64,000 nucleotides of DNA from Segatella copri (GCF_002224675.1 NZ_NMPZ01000014.1:33498-97497), one strand, 5' to 3'. Shown: positions 25,265 through 34,233, counted from the first letter of the stretch. Notes: a model not told the origin generated them from the sequence alone. Numbers and translations are program-made.

Positions 25265-25820
25265 CTAACCAATTCTGAATCATCTTTTTCCCATCAGGTG
25301 TCAGCACACTTTCTGGATGAAACTGAATGCCTCGAATATCATAATTCTTATGCTTGAGACCCATAATCTGACCATCATCACTTACAGCCGTAATATCCAG
25401 ACAATCAGGAAAACCACTTTTATCTACTACCCAGGAATGATATCTGCCAATCTCGATACGCTTAGGCAATCCTTCAAAAATAGGATCGTTACCAAACTGA
25501 GTACAAGGTGTAGCCACTCCATGATAAACCTCAGAGAGATTGGTTAGTTTAGCACCAAAAGCCTCACCAATAGCCTGATGACCTAGACAAACTCCCAGCA
25601 TCGGTTTTCTGCCTGCATATTTCCTGATCACATCCATCAGAAGTCCAGCCTCCGAAGGAATACCTGGTCCTGGACTCAATATGATCTTGTCGAAACGGTC
25701 AAGCTCCGACAGCTGAAACTGATCGTTGCGGAACACCATCACTTCAGCATCCAACTCCTTTACCAAATGGGCAAGATTATAAGTAAAGGAGTCATAGTTA
25801 TCTATGATTACTATTTTCAT
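25257..25820 (-). CDS. trpG: Anthranilate synthase glutaminase subunit (TrpG)
   Basis: A 187-residue class-I glutamine amidotransferase supplying ammonia to TrpE. The catalytic Cys is in GVCLGHQAIGEAFGA (oxyanion and nucleophile elbow), and the catalytic His-Glu pair in GIQFHPESVLT near the C-terminus. It is the last gene of the trp operon, 75 bases after trpE. A double role as PabA (aminodeoxychorismate synthase) is possible, since no other copy is in the window. Confidence 0.93.
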   Translation of the reverse strand: MKIVIIDNYDSFTYNLAHLVKELDAEVMVFRNDQFQLSELDRFDKIILSPGPGIPSEAGLLMDVIRKYAGRKPMLGVCLGHQAIGEAFGAKLTNLSEVYHGVATPCTQFGNDPIFEGLPKRIEIGRYHSWVVDKSGFPDCLDITAVSDDGQIMGLKHKNYDIRGIQFHPESVLTPDGKKMIQNWLEL

Positions 25821-25861
25821 TTTATTAATGTTTAGAGTTTAATGTTTACTTGAAGCACATG

Positions 25862-25893
25862 AATTCTTCACTCTTCGTTCTTCATTTTTCACT
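25862..25893. repeat. Dispersed 32-bp purine-rich repeat, copy 2
   Basis: On the minus strand the unit reads GTGAAAAATGAAGAACGAAG then AGTGAAGAATTC. It fills much of the 75-base gap between trpE and trpG and matches the copy inside the DUF4837 gene at 29 of 32 positions. Confidence 0.6.
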
Positions 25894-25895
25894 AC

Positions 25896-27377
25896 CTAAA
25901 GCTTCTCAGCAATATGAATTGCCTTAGTCAAAGCTCCTAGTTTATTATTACACTCTTCCAACTCATACTGGTCGTTGCTCTTCGCCACAACTCCACTTCC
26001 AGCCTGGAACCAGAGTTCGCCATTACGGCTGATAAAGGTACGAATTACAATAGCCTGATTCAAATCGCCGTTCAGTCCTATGAATCCGATACATCCACCA
26101 TAAGCGCCACGATTGTGAGGCTCCAATTCAGAGATAATCTGCATCGCTCTCACCTTAGGCGCACCACTCAAGGTACCAGCAGGGAAAGTATCAATGAATT
26201 CCTTAATATGGTCAGCATTCTGATCCAATGTTCCACTCACACGGCTCACCAGATGAATCACGTGACTGTAAAATTGCATATCCTTATAGAAATCCACCTT
26301 CACATTGTGGCAGTTACGGCTCAAATCATTTCGTGCCAAATCCACAAGCATGACATGTTCTGCATTCTCCTTCGGGTCATTACGGAGGAATTCTGCAGCC
26401 TTTCTATCCTGTTCCATATCACCCGTTCGTCGGGTCGTTCCTGCAATAGGATCAATGAAAGCCTTCTCTCCTACAATACGATTATGAGTTTCAGGTGAAG
26501 AACCGAAGATACGGAAGCCACCAAAATCGAAATAGAAGAGATAAGGAGATGGATTGATGCTGCGCAAGGCACGGTAGAGCTTGAAGTCATCCCCCTCATA
26601 ACGCTGCACAAATCTTCGGCTCACCACAATCTGGAACACATCGCCACGCATACAATGCTGGATACACTTGCGAATATTCGCCTTGTGCTCCTCATCAGTA
26701 AGAGTAGAGGTTGTTTCGCCTACCGGATGGAAATCATAAGGCTTCACATTTGCCTTGTTCACCGCCTTCATCAATGCATCCAACTCAGCATTGCCGACAG
26801 CCCTATTTGCCTCAGAAGCCTGATCATCATCAGCGTTTTTCTCTTCGCCATACCGTTCACTCAAAGCGATAAGTTGCATCGTATTATTGAAATGATCGAA
26901 CACGATGATGTCCTTATACATAATATAATAGATATCCGGCGCATCATTCTTTGCCATCGTGGTATCCTTTACAGGGATATTCTCGAAGTAGCGTACTGCA
27001 TTAAAGGTCGTGAACCCATAAAGTCCACAGAAATTCTTCCCCTCTCCCTCAACATGGAAACTCTGGATGAACTCATTGAAAGCTTTCGAAATGGCGAGCT
27101 TACAATCTTCTCCCTTTCCTTCGCCAAAAGCTGGAAGTTGCTGTTTTTCAACACCACCATCAGGATAAGTCTTGATAACCTCTCCATGACTCACGGCAAT
27201 GCTAGCCAATGGATGTACACCTATAAAGGAACGGGAATTCTCAGAACCATGGTAGTCGCTACTCTCCATCAGAGCCGACTGGGGGTAAATATCTCTCAAT
27301 CGCATATAAACTCCCACAGGCGTATAGAGGTCGGCGAGAATCGTGCGAGTTACTGTCGTATAATTAAACTTAGCCAT
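25896..27377 (-). CDS. trpE: Anthranilate synthase component I (TrpE)
   Basis: TrpE makes anthranilate from chorismate with ammonia from TrpG. The 493-residue protein has the N-terminal tryptophan-feedback region (PQSALMESSDYHG, equivalent to the LLES motif) and the chorismate-binding domain (FIDPIAGTTRRTGDMEQD, AEHVMLVDLARNDL, GTLSGAPKVRAMQ, GAYGGCIGFI). It follows trpB after a 137-base gap holding a repeat element, the largest gap in the operon. Confidence 0.96.
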   Translation of the reverse strand: MAKFNYTTVTRTILADLYTPVGVYMRLRDIYPQSALMESSDYHGSENSRSFIGVHPLASIAVSHGEVIKTYPDGGVEKQQLPAFGEGKGEDCKLAISKAFNEFIQSFHVEGEGKNFCGLYGFTTFNAVRYFENIPVKDTTMAKNDAPDIYYIMYKDIIVFDHFNNTMQLIALSERYGEEKNADDDQASEANRAVGNAELDALMKAVNKANVKPYDFHPVGETTSTLTDEEHKANIRKCIQHCMRGDVFQIVVSRRFVQRYEGDDFKLYRALRSINPSPYLFYFDFGGFRIFGSSPETHNRIVGEKAFIDPIAGTTRRTGDMEQDRKAAEFLRNDPKENAEHVMLVDLARNDLSRNCHNVKVDFYKDMQFYSHVIHLVSRVSGTLDQNADHIKEFIDTFPAGTLSGAPKVRAMQIISELEPHNRGAYGGCIGFIGLNGDLNQAIVIRTFISRNGELWFQAGSGVVAKSNDQYELEECNNKLGALTKAIHIAEKL

Positions 27378-27417
27378 TTTTTCTTATTGATTGAACTTTA
27401 ACTAATTACACCCACAC

Positions 27418-27504
27418 GCCCTGAAAGGGCAGAAGCTCCTAGCCCAGGGTAACACCCTGGGCTAGTAATGAGTGTAAGTCTGTCGCCCTGAAAGGGCAAA
27501 AGCT
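27418..27504. repeat. REP-like intergenic element between trpB and trpE
   Basis: Two direct copies, GCCCTGAAAGGGCAGAAGCT (27418-27437) and GCCCTGAAAGGGCAAAAGCT (27485-27504), flank a perfect 12-bp palindrome CTAGCCCAGGGT / ACCCTGGGCTAG (27439-27465). The core word GCCCTGAAAGGGC is itself palindromic. I recall such elements as dispersed in Bacteroidetes genomes. In the trp mRNA it would fold into strong hairpins. Confidence 0.7.
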
Positions 27505-27514
27505 TTAAAATACT

Positions 27515-28714
27515 TTAGAAATTTCCATATTCTCCAGCCATTTCCTTATGGCTCAAATAGGTTTCTACATCCTTGTCACCACGGCCAGAAACGGTCAAAA
27601 CAACCACGTCGTCCTTCTTGAACTTCATTTTCTTCAAGGCAGCCACAGCATGAGCACTTTCAATGGCAGGTATGATACCCTCCATACGAGTCAGTTCATA
27701 ACCGGCATAGATAGCCTCATCATCCTTGATGGCAAGTACATGACTTCTGCCTCTTGTTGCCAAGTCTGCATGCATAGGTCCAATACCCGGATAATCCAAA
27801 CCGGCACTGATGGTGAAGGCTTCCTCAATCTGTCCATCCTCTGTCTGCATCACAAGCGTACGGGCACCGTGAATGATTCCCTCTGTACCACAATGCATGG
27901 TTGCAGCCGTGTAATTGGTATCAATACCATGACCGGCAGCCTCAGCCAGATAGATCTGAACCCGCTCATCATCGATATAATGATAGATGGTGCCTGCAGC
28001 ATTGCTACCGCCACCTACACAAGCGATGAGGTAATCAGGATAATCGCGGCCAATCTTCTCTTCCAACTGCCATTTCAGCTCCTCACTGATTACGCTCTGC
28101 ATCTTTGCTACGATATCAGGATAAGGATGAGGTCCCATCGTAGAACCTACGATATAGAATGTATCCTGTGGATGACAGCACCAGTCGCGGATAGCCTCTG
28201 AGCATGCATCACTCAAAGTCATATTGCCCGTACGGACAGGATTCACCTTGGCACCCAGCATCTTCATACGCTCCACATTGGTATGCTGGCGCTCCACATC
28301 GGTAGCACCCATAAAGATTTCACACTTCATATCCATCAAGGCACAGACTGTGGCAGTTGCAACACCATGCTGTCCGGCACCGGTTTCGGCGATGATACGC
28401 GTTTTACCCATCTTCTTTGCCATCAGAATCTGACCGATGGTATTGTTAATCTTGTGCGCACCGGTATGATTCAGATCCTCACGCTTCAGATAGAGTTGAC
28501 ATCCATACTTTTCGCTCATTCTCTTCGCATAGTAAAGAGGTGAAGGGCGGCCAACATAATCCTTCAGGAGCGCATAATACTCGTTCTTGAACTCCTCGCT
28601 CTCTATGATAGGCTTATAAGCCTCCTGAAGCTCAGTTACACACTTATATAAAATCTCAGGAACATAAGCTCCTCCGAATTTTCCAAAAAATCCTTTATCG
28701 TCAACTTGATACAT
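27515..28714 (-). CDS. trpB: Tryptophan synthase beta chain
   Basis: TrpB joins indole and serine with pyridoxal phosphate. The 399-residue protein has the PLP lysine in HTGAHKINNTIGQ (about residues 85-95), the phosphate-binding GGGSNAAG and the AETGAGQHG motif. It follows trpA by 26 bases and precedes the repeat element and trpE. The length and start are normal for the TrpB1 type. Confidence 0.97.
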   Translation of the reverse strand: MYQVDDKGFFGKFGGAYVPEILYKCVTELQEAYKPIIESEEFKNEYYALLKDYVGRPSPLYYAKRMSEKYGCQLYLKREDLNHTGAHKINNTIGQILMAKKMGKTRIIAETGAGQHGVATATVCALMDMKCEIFMGATDVERQHTNVERMKMLGAKVNPVRTGNMTLSDACSEAIRDWCCHPQDTFYIVGSTMGPHPYPDIVAKMQSVISEELKWQLEEKIGRDYPDYLIACVGGGSNAAGTIYHYIDDERVQIYLAEAAGHGIDTNYTAATMHCGTEGIIHGARTLVMQTEDGQIEEAFTISAGLDYPGIGPMHADLATRGRSHVLAIKDDEAIYAGYELTRMEGIIPAIESAHAVAALKKMKFKKDDVVVLTVSGRGDKDVETYLSHKEMAGEYGNF

Positions 28715-28740
28715 CTTTCCTATAAAATTAAAAGGTTGAA

Positions 28741-29517
28741 TTATTTTTTCAATGCTTCGAAAAGCAGGTCGAGTGCCTGGTCTGGATTGCCTACTTCATT
28801 GAGCAATGTCACAAACTTACTACCGATGATGGCACCTGCTGCGTTATCCTGTGCACTCGTAAGAGTCTGCTTGTTACTGATTCCGAAACCAATCATTCGA
28901 GGATTACGGAGATTCATACCATTGATATGATTGAAATAAGCCAACTTAGCATCGCCGAAGCTACTCTGGGCGCCCGTAATGCTGGCAGAGCTGACCATAT
29001 AGATAAAGCCATCAGTATGTTCGTCGATGAATCGGATACGCTCCTCACTTGTCTCTGGGGTAATCATCATGATAACGCGGATATCATATCTGTCAGCAAT
29101 AGGCTTTACCACTTTCAGATAATCATCAAATGGAAGATCAGGAATGATAGTTCCACTCACACCACTTTCTACACAACTCTGGAAGAATTTCTCAATTCCG
29201 TAGTGCATGATAGGATTCAGATAGCCCATCAGCACAAGTGGCAACTGCACTTCATTCTTGATGGCCTTCAACTGAGCGAAGAGCTTCTTTACGGTCATTC
29301 CATTCTTCAAAGCCTTAGTACCAGCACTCTGAATGACAGGTCCATCAGCCAGAGGATCACTGAACGGGATTCCTACCTCTATCATATCTATTCCCTTGCG
29401 CTCCATCGCCTTTATCACATCACCCGTTCCTTCGAGGGTTGGGCAACCTGCGCAGAAATACAAGCTCAAAAGCTTGCGGTCTTTATTGTTTGCAAACAAT
29501 GCATTTATCTTATTCAT
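28741..29517 (-). CDS. trpA: Tryptophan synthase alpha chain
   Basis: TrpA cleaves indole-3-glycerol phosphate and passes indole to TrpB. The 258-residue TIM barrel has the catalytic Glu in DMIEVGIPFSDPLADGPVIQ and the catalytic Asp in PDLPFDDY. The phosphate site GFGISN is present. It starts 10 bases after trpF. Confidence 0.97.
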   Translation of the reverse strand: MNKINALFANNKDRKLLSLYFCAGCPTLEGTGDVIKAMERKGIDMIEVGIPFSDPLADGPVIQSAGTKALKNGMTVKKLFAQLKAIKNEVQLPLVLMGYLNPIMHYGIEKFFQSCVESGVSGTIIPDLPFDDYLKVVKPIADRYDIRVIMMITPETSEERIRFIDEHTDGFIYMVSSASITGAQSSFGDAKLAYFNHINGMNLRNPRMIGFGISNKQTLTSAQDNAAGAIIGSKFVTLLNEVGNPDQALDLLFEALKK

Positions 29518-29527
29518 AATACTCTTT

Positions 29528-30157
29528 TTAAATTTCTTTGTTTTCTATATTTTCAAGAAATGTATTCAACTTCTCCACATCCTTTAAGCCCGGCTTCAAC
29601 TCGAATTTCGAATTCAAATCGATTCCGATGCACTTTGGATGATGGAAGTTCCTGACTCTCTCTACATCCTCCGGCCCTATTCCACCACTCAAGATGAATG
29701 GAACATCGCCATCATAATTCTCCAAAACCTGCCAATCAAACTGCTGACCACTTCCACCCACCGTTTTACACTTGGTATCGAATAGGAAGTAATCAACAGC
29801 ACCTACATATTCCTTATATTTCAGGATATCCCCGGCTGTGGAAACGCTGATAGCCTTGATAACTTTCAACAAGCCATTCTGCTTATGAAGCAGTTCACAG
29901 AGTTCGCGGCTCTCATTTCCATGCAACTGCACGGCATTCAAATCAAACTGATGAATCTTATCAGAAATCAATCCAGCAGATTCATTGACAAAGACACCCA
30001 CTCTGCAAACATTCTTATCTGCTGCCGTTCTGGCAACTGACTGAGAAGCGAATCTCGGTGACTTTGGGTAGAAGATGAATCCCATCATATCCACCCCTAG
30101 CTGAGCCACCTTTTCTATATTCTCAGGCTCACGCATTCCACAAACCTTTACTAACAT
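29528..30157 (-). CDS. trpF: Phosphoribosylanthranilate isomerase
   Basis: TrpF converts phosphoribosylanthranilate to the ribulose isomer. The 209-residue TIM barrel starts MLVKVCGMREPENI, with the catalytic Cys in KVCGM, AVQLHGNES, the catalytic Asp in DYFLFDT and the phosphate site LSGGIGPED. It starts 4 bases after trpC as a separate gene, not fused to it as in enteric bacteria. Confidence 0.96.
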   Translation of the reverse strand: MLVKVCGMREPENIEKVAQLGVDMMGFIFYPKSPRFASQSVARTAADKNVCRVGVFVNESAGLISDKIHQFDLNAVQLHGNESRELCELLHKQNGLLKVIKAISVSTAGDILKYKEYVGAVDYFLFDTKCKTVGGSGQQFDWQVLENYDGDVPFILSGGIGPEDVERVRNFHHPKCIGIDLNSKFELKPGLKDVEKLNTFLENIENKEI

Positions 30158-30161
30158 CTGC

Positions 30162-30971
30162 CTATGATTTTAATTGATTGATAAATTGAGCGAGCGCCTC
30201 TCCAGGGTCAGCCTGTTTCATAAACTGCTCACCCATCAGGAACCCCCTGAATCCACCTTCTTCTCTTAATCTAAGAACAGTCTGGGACTGGGAGATTCCA
30301 CTTTCACTCACTCTGCATACATCCTTCGGAAGCATTTCGGACAGTCGGAAACTGTTTTCCACATCCGTCACAAAGGTTCCGAGGTTACGGTTATTGATTC
30401 CGTACATATCCGGTTCCAACTCTGCATATTCGAAATCACGTTCGCCATGCATTTCCAAAAGAACCTCCAATCCCAGCTGATGAGCCATTCGCATCAGATT
30501 TCTGCATTCTTCCTTGGAAAGACAGGCAGCAATCAGCAACACCGCCGAAGCTCCACAATATCGAGCCTGCAAGAGCTGATATTCATCTACCACGAAGTTC
30601 TTATATAATATAGGTAGAGTTACACCTACATGGCGAGCCTCCTGGATAAACTCATCATAGCCACCAAAGTAATCTATGTCTGTGAGGATACTCAGCGCCG
30701 TTGCCCCATTCTGCTGATAGCTTAGAGGAATGATACTGGCCTTTCCCTCTTCCTTGATCCATCCTTTACTAGGAGATTTACGCTTGAACTCTGCGATGAT
30801 TCCAGTCTCCGACTTCATCAACGCTTCCTTCATGCTTCCACCCGGAACACATCCTTCATCCTCCTGCATCTTCTGCTCAGTGAGGGTAATCATCTGGCGG
30901 GGTTGGATAAAGCGTTTACGCTGTTCTATCTCGATTCTCTTGTGAGCGATGATTTCTTCTAAAATATCCAT
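30162..30971 (-). CDS. trpC: Indole-3-glycerol phosphate synthase
   Basis: TrpC closes the indole ring. The 269-residue barrel carries IAEFKRKSPSKGWI with the catalytic Lys, VLYKNFVVDEYQL, LLEMHGERDFEY and GINNRNLGTF. It sits 5 bases after trpD. Confidence 0.96.
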   Translation of the reverse strand: MDILEEIIAHKRIEIEQRKRFIQPRQMITLTEQKMQEDEGCVPGGSMKEALMKSETGIIAEFKRKSPSKGWIKEEGKASIIPLSYQQNGATALSILTDIDYFGGYDEFIQEARHVGVTLPILYKNFVVDEYQLLQARYCGASAVLLIAACLSKEECRNLMRMAHQLGLEVLLEMHGERDFEYAELEPDMYGINNRNLGTFVTDVENSFRLSEMLPKDVCRVSESGISQSQTVLRLREEGGFRGFLMGEQFMKQADPGEALAQFINQLKS

Positions 30972-30976
30972 TTTCC

Positions 30977-31981
30977 TTAACTATTGAGTTCCACGAATTT
31001 CTTGAATGTAGCAAGAGCCTTTCCAGAATCAATGCTTTCGCGTGCAATCTCCACGCATTCATCGATGCTCTTCTTTCCCTTCTCCATCACCTGGATGCCG
31101 AAGGCTGCATTGGCAAGCACGATATTCTTCTGCGCTGGCAGGGCACGATTTTCGAGCACTGCATCAAAAATATCCTTTGCTTCCTGCTCGGTAGCTCCTC
31201 CTCTTACCTCTTCAGGCTTGGCAATCCCGAAGCCCAGGTCCTGTGGTTTGAAGATTCTCTCGTAATTGTTGGTAGTAACCTTGAAATCACTGGTAAGTGA
31301 AATTTCATCATAACCATCAATACTGTTTACGATTCCGTAATCTATGCCGATTTTCTGGTAAACCTGATTATAGAGACGCATCTGGTCGAGGTTGGCAACA
31401 CCGAGCAACTGGCATTTTGGCTGACTAGGATTAACCAAAGGCCCCAGGAGATTGAAGACGGTAGGAAACTGAAGTGCCTTGCGGATAGGACCCACAAACT
31501 TCATTGCCTTGGCGAAAAGCTGAGCGTGAAGATAAACGATTCCAGCCTCATCGAGAGAACGGTTGAGTTTATCAAGATCATCAGTAAACTGTACTCCGTG
31601 ATTCTTGATAACATTGGAAGCACCACTCACCGAAGTTGCAGCGAAGTTACCATGTTTAGCCACCTTATATCCTGCACCAGCAATAACGAAACAAGAGGTA
31701 GTAGAGATATTGAAAGTATTCTTGCGATCACCACCAGTTCCTACAACATCGATATATCGGTCACAATTGAGAATGGCAGGAACACCAGTCTCCAAAATAC
31801 CATCACGGAAACCGAGAAGTTCATCTACGGTCACACCGCGCATCTGCAAACCAGTAAGCAGGGCTGTAATCTGTTCCTCGGGAAACTCACTCTGAGTAAT
31901 TCCCAGGATAATATTCTTGGTCTCTTCACGGGTCAACTCCTCGTGGTTCAACATTCTGTTCAAGATATTCTTCATTTCCAT
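30977..31981 (-). CDS. trpD: Anthranilate phosphoribosyltransferase
   Basis: TrpD adds phosphoribose to anthranilate. The 334-residue protein has VGTGGDRKNTFNIST (PRPP site) and KHGNFAATSVSGASNV (anthranilate site). It is the first enzyme gene of the operon, about 150 bases downstream of a Trp leader peptide and its attenuator. It is not fused to trpG. Confidence 0.96.
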   Translation of the reverse strand: MEMKNILNRMLNHEELTREETKNIILGITQSEFPEEQITALLTGLQMRGVTVDELLGFRDGILETGVPAILNCDRYIDVVGTGGDRKNTFNISTTSCFVIAGAGYKVAKHGNFAATSVSGASNVIKNHGVQFTDDLDKLNRSLDEAGIVYLHAQLFAKAMKFVGPIRKALQFPTVFNLLGPLVNPSQPKCQLLGVANLDQMRLYNQVYQKIGIDYGIVNSIDGYDEISLTSDFKVTTNNYERIFKPQDLGFGIAKPEEVRGGATEQEAKDIFDAVLENRALPAQKNIVLANAAFGIQVMEKGKKSIDECVEIARESIDSGKALATFKKFVELNS

Positions 31982-32060
31982 AATCCTGTTCTCCTATATA
32001 TTTTTATTTTGTTAATACTCTTTCAAATAAGAATCATTTTCCGAAACTCCCCAGATATGT

Positions 32061-32094
32061 AAAAAGGGCCTGTCGTAAGTTACGGCAGGCCCTT
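32061..32094 (-). terminator. Attenuator terminator of the trp operon
   Basis: On the minus strand AAGGGCCTGCCGTAA (from 32094) pairs with TTACGACAGGCCCTT, 15 bp with one mismatch around a single-base turn, then TTT. It lies between the leader peptide and trpD. Confidence 0.85.
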
Positions 32095-32130
32095 AGTATA
32101 TTTGGATTTGCATCCACACGGGTACTCGAC

Positions 32131-32193
32131 TCACGACTTTCTAGATCTTGAGTTACGCCACCACCATGCTGTAGATACAAACGAGTTCATCAT
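32131..32193 (-). CDS. trpL: Trp operon leader peptide (20 aa)
   Basis: An ATG-ATG start at 32193 opens a 20-codon frame MMNSFVSTAWWWRNSRSRKS that ends in TGA. Three tryptophan codons stand in a row (positions 10-12). Downstream segments can form either an antiterminator or the terminator at 32061-32094. When charged tRNA-Trp is scarce the ribosome would stall at the Trp codons and permit read-through. This matches the known Rfam motif called Bacteroid-trp as I recall it. The leader peptide itself needs no function. Confidence 0.88.
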   Translation of the reverse strand: MMNSFVSTAWWWRNSRSRKS

Positions 32194-32265
32194 ATTTTTA
32201 ATTTTTTATTTTGTTTCTTTTAATTATAATTTGTTACTGGCATAGTCACTACAACTAACCGATTG

Positions 32266-32296
32266 CAAAATTACACTTTTTCTACGAAATAGCAAA
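32266..32296 (-). promoter_or_regulatory. Promoter of the trp operon
   Basis: On the minus strand TTTG (32296-32293), a 19-nt spacer and TAATTTTG (32273-32266). Transcription would start near 32260, about 65 nt before the leader peptide. Confidence 0.75.
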
Positions 32297-32543
32297 CTTT
32301 TTATCTAAAAAATAATCATTTTAACAGAAAAAAGTTATTTTCTTCTTATTTTTCTCTTTCTTTTTCCCCTTACACCTTATTATATATAAGTAATCGGAGT
32401 ACTATTCACAAAAAAATATAAGCACCAGATATAATAAAACCACAAGGTCATCGTTTATGAATATATAAGCATCATGATGAGGAATCATTCCCATAACCGA
32501 TGCCAATCAGAAACAGCATAGTATTAATCAATTCATAAAAAAT

Positions 32544-32678
32544 ATGCCTATGAAGCATTTATTTACTTCCGAAGAGATGAGACCATCTGCCAAGACCATC
32601 TATTTCATCAAACAGATGGCTTACACTTATCGCGCATTCAAGAAGAATGAATCTTGCAAGGCGTATTTCATCAACTGA
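32544..32678 (+). CDS. Small conserved-looking protein upstream of rpe (44 aa)
   Basis: An ATG (a second in-frame ATG is two codons later) opens a 44-codon frame, MPMKHLFTSEEMRPSAKTIY then helical, basic residues up to CKAYFIN. I recall similar short MKxLFTSEEMRPS proteins in Bacteroidales, function unknown. It ends 32 bases before rpe on the same strand, so may be in its transcript. The gap 32297-32543 before it is AT-rich; I see only the repeated word TTACACCTTATTATATATA at 32370 and no obvious promoter. Confidence 0.6.
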   Translation: MPMKHLFTSEEMRPSAKTIYFIKQMAYTYRAFKKNESCKAYFIN

Positions 32679-32710
32679 TTGCAACATATAATCAAAGTAA
32701 AGAAATAAAG

Positions 32711-33376
32711 ATGAAGACAATGGTTTCCCCTTCTCTCCTCTCAGCCAATTTCATTGACTTGAAGAGCGATGTAGAAATGATCAATAAGAGTGAAGCAGAC
32801 TGGCTCCACATGGACATTATGGATGGTGTATTCGTGCCCAACATCTCCTTCGGTTTCCCTGTATTGGAAGCCGTGGCGAAAGTTTGCACCAAACCTCTCG
32901 ACATACACTTCATGATTGTACACCCAGAGCAATACATAGAGCAAACCGCCAAGATTGGTGCCATGATGATGAATGTGCACTACGAGGCATGCACTCACTT
33001 ACACCGTACTATCCAGCAGATTCATGCAGCTGGTATGAAGGCTGGCGTAACACTCAATCCTTCTACTCCTGTAAATGTCCTGGAAGATATCATCTGCGAT
33101 GTGGATATGGTGCTGCTGATGAGCGTGAACCCAGGATTCGGCGGACAGAAGTTTATAGAAAACACCATCAAGAAGGTACATCGCCTACGCAAGCTCATCA
33201 AGGAGAGCGGAAGCCATGCACTTATCGAGATAGATGGTGGTGTACAGGGTGAAACTGCCCCACGACTCGTACAAGCTGGAGCCGATGTACTGGTGAGTGG
33301 CAGCTACGTCTTCAAGAGTTCAGATCCTTGTGCAACTATTCACAATCTGAAAGAATTGAAAAAGGAAGAGGACTAA
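32711..33376 (+). CDS. rpe: Ribulose-phosphate 3-epimerase
   Basis: Rpe interconverts ribulose 5-phosphate and xylulose 5-phosphate in the pentose phosphate pathway. The 221-residue TIM barrel begins MKTMVSPSLLSANF; LHMDIMDGVFVPNISFG, DIHFMIVHPEQYI, LMSVNPGFGGQ and LIEIDGGV are its metal-binding and phosphate-binding strands. The earlier in-frame ATG at 32654 lies inside the 44-residue gene, so I use 32711. Confidence 0.97.
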   Translation: MKTMVSPSLLSANFIDLKSDVEMINKSEADWLHMDIMDGVFVPNISFGFPVLEAVAKVCTKPLDIHFMIVHPEQYIEQTAKIGAMMMNVHYEACTHLHRTIQQIHAAGMKAGVTLNPSTPVNVLEDIICDVDMVLLMSVNPGFGGQKFIENTIKKVHRLRKLIKESGSHALIEIDGGVQGETAPRLVQAGADVLVSGSYVFKSSDPCATIHNLKELKKEED

Positions 33377-33448
33377 AGAATTTCGATCTGTATGGTTGAA
33401 ATTACCCAATACGCCCTGAACCAACGATATAGAAGTAGCAAGAAGATT

Positions 33449-33480
33449 AAACTTCCCGCTGATAAAACAGCGGAAAGTTT
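33449..33480 (-). terminator. Hairpin between rpe and the ECF sigma gene
   Basis: AAACTTCCCGCT (33449-33460) pairs with AGCGGAAAGTTT (33469-33480) with one mismatch. It overlaps the sigma factor stop codon and lies between converging genes. Confidence 0.55.
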
Positions 33481-34075
33481 AGTCAAGCTGCAAGCTGATG
33501 TGATAGTCCTTCGCCATACGACGTAGGTTATGAAGCGCATAACGCATACGTCCCAGACTCGTATTGATACTCACATTCGTCAATTCAGCAATCTCCTTGA
33601 AAGTCAACTGCTGATAGAATCTCATATATATGAGTTCCCGCTGGTTAGGAGGCAGAAAATCCACCAACCGTCTCACATCGCTCAACACCTGGTTGCGCAC
33701 GATTTCCTTCTCCACAAAACTATCCGTCACAGCATCTCCCTTCAGACGAGAAAGATCATTATCGTTATGCTGGTCGGTAAAAAGCAGATTTTTGGCATCA
33801 CGATAGCCATCGACAATTACATTGTGAGCTATACGCATAAGCCATGAGACAAACTTACCATTAGGCAAATATTGCCCATTCTGAAGTTTGACTATCGCCT
33901 TCACGAAAGTTTCCTGAAATATATCGTTCGCCAACTCTTCATCATGTACGACAAAGAGGATGTAAGAAAACAGCTTTACCTCACAGCGGGACAACAATAG
34001 GTCAAAAGCCTTATTGTCGCCCTCGACGTAAGCCAAGGCCAATTCTTCATCTGTCATTTGATTGAGTTTTCTCAT
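33479..34075 (-). CDS. ECF-type RNA polymerase sigma factor
   Basis: The 198-residue protein has sigma region 2 (AFDLLLSRCEVKLFSYILFVVHDEELANDIFQETFVKAI, with GKFVSWLMRIAHNVIVDGYR) and region 4 (LPPNQRELIYMRFYQQLTFKEIAELTNVSINTSLGRMRYALHNLRRM). No anti-sigma gene lies next to it, unlike ECF factors tied to SusC/SusD loci, so control is unclear. It has its own TTTG - 20 nt - TATCTTTG promoter and is probably monocistronic. Confidence 0.93.
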   Translation of the reverse strand: MRKLNQMTDEELALAYVEGDNKAFDLLLSRCEVKLFSYILFVVHDEELANDIFQETFVKAIVKLQNGQYLPNGKFVSWLMRIAHNVIVDGYRDAKNLLFTDQHNDNDLSRLKGDAVTDSFVEKEIVRNQVLSDVRRLVDFLPPNQRELIYMRFYQQLTFKEIAELTNVSINTSLGRMRYALHNLRRMAKDYHISLQLD

Positions 34076-34162
34076 TTCTTAATCCTTATTTTATCATTAA
34101 GTAAATGTCTAAATCGATAGGCGAATCTTTATTTGAAGTATTAATAATGTTAAATTTCACCG

Positions 34163-34194
34163 CAAAGATACACTTTTTTGTTAGAACAGCCAAA
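34163..34194 (-). promoter_or_regulatory. Promoter of the ECF sigma gene
   Basis: TTTG (34194-34191), a 20-nt spacer and TATCTTTG (34170-34163) on the minus strand, about 85 bases before the start codon. Confidence 0.7.
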
Positions 34195-34233
34195 TTTTTA
34201 ACTAAAAAACTATCGGAAATATATTTTTTTATG

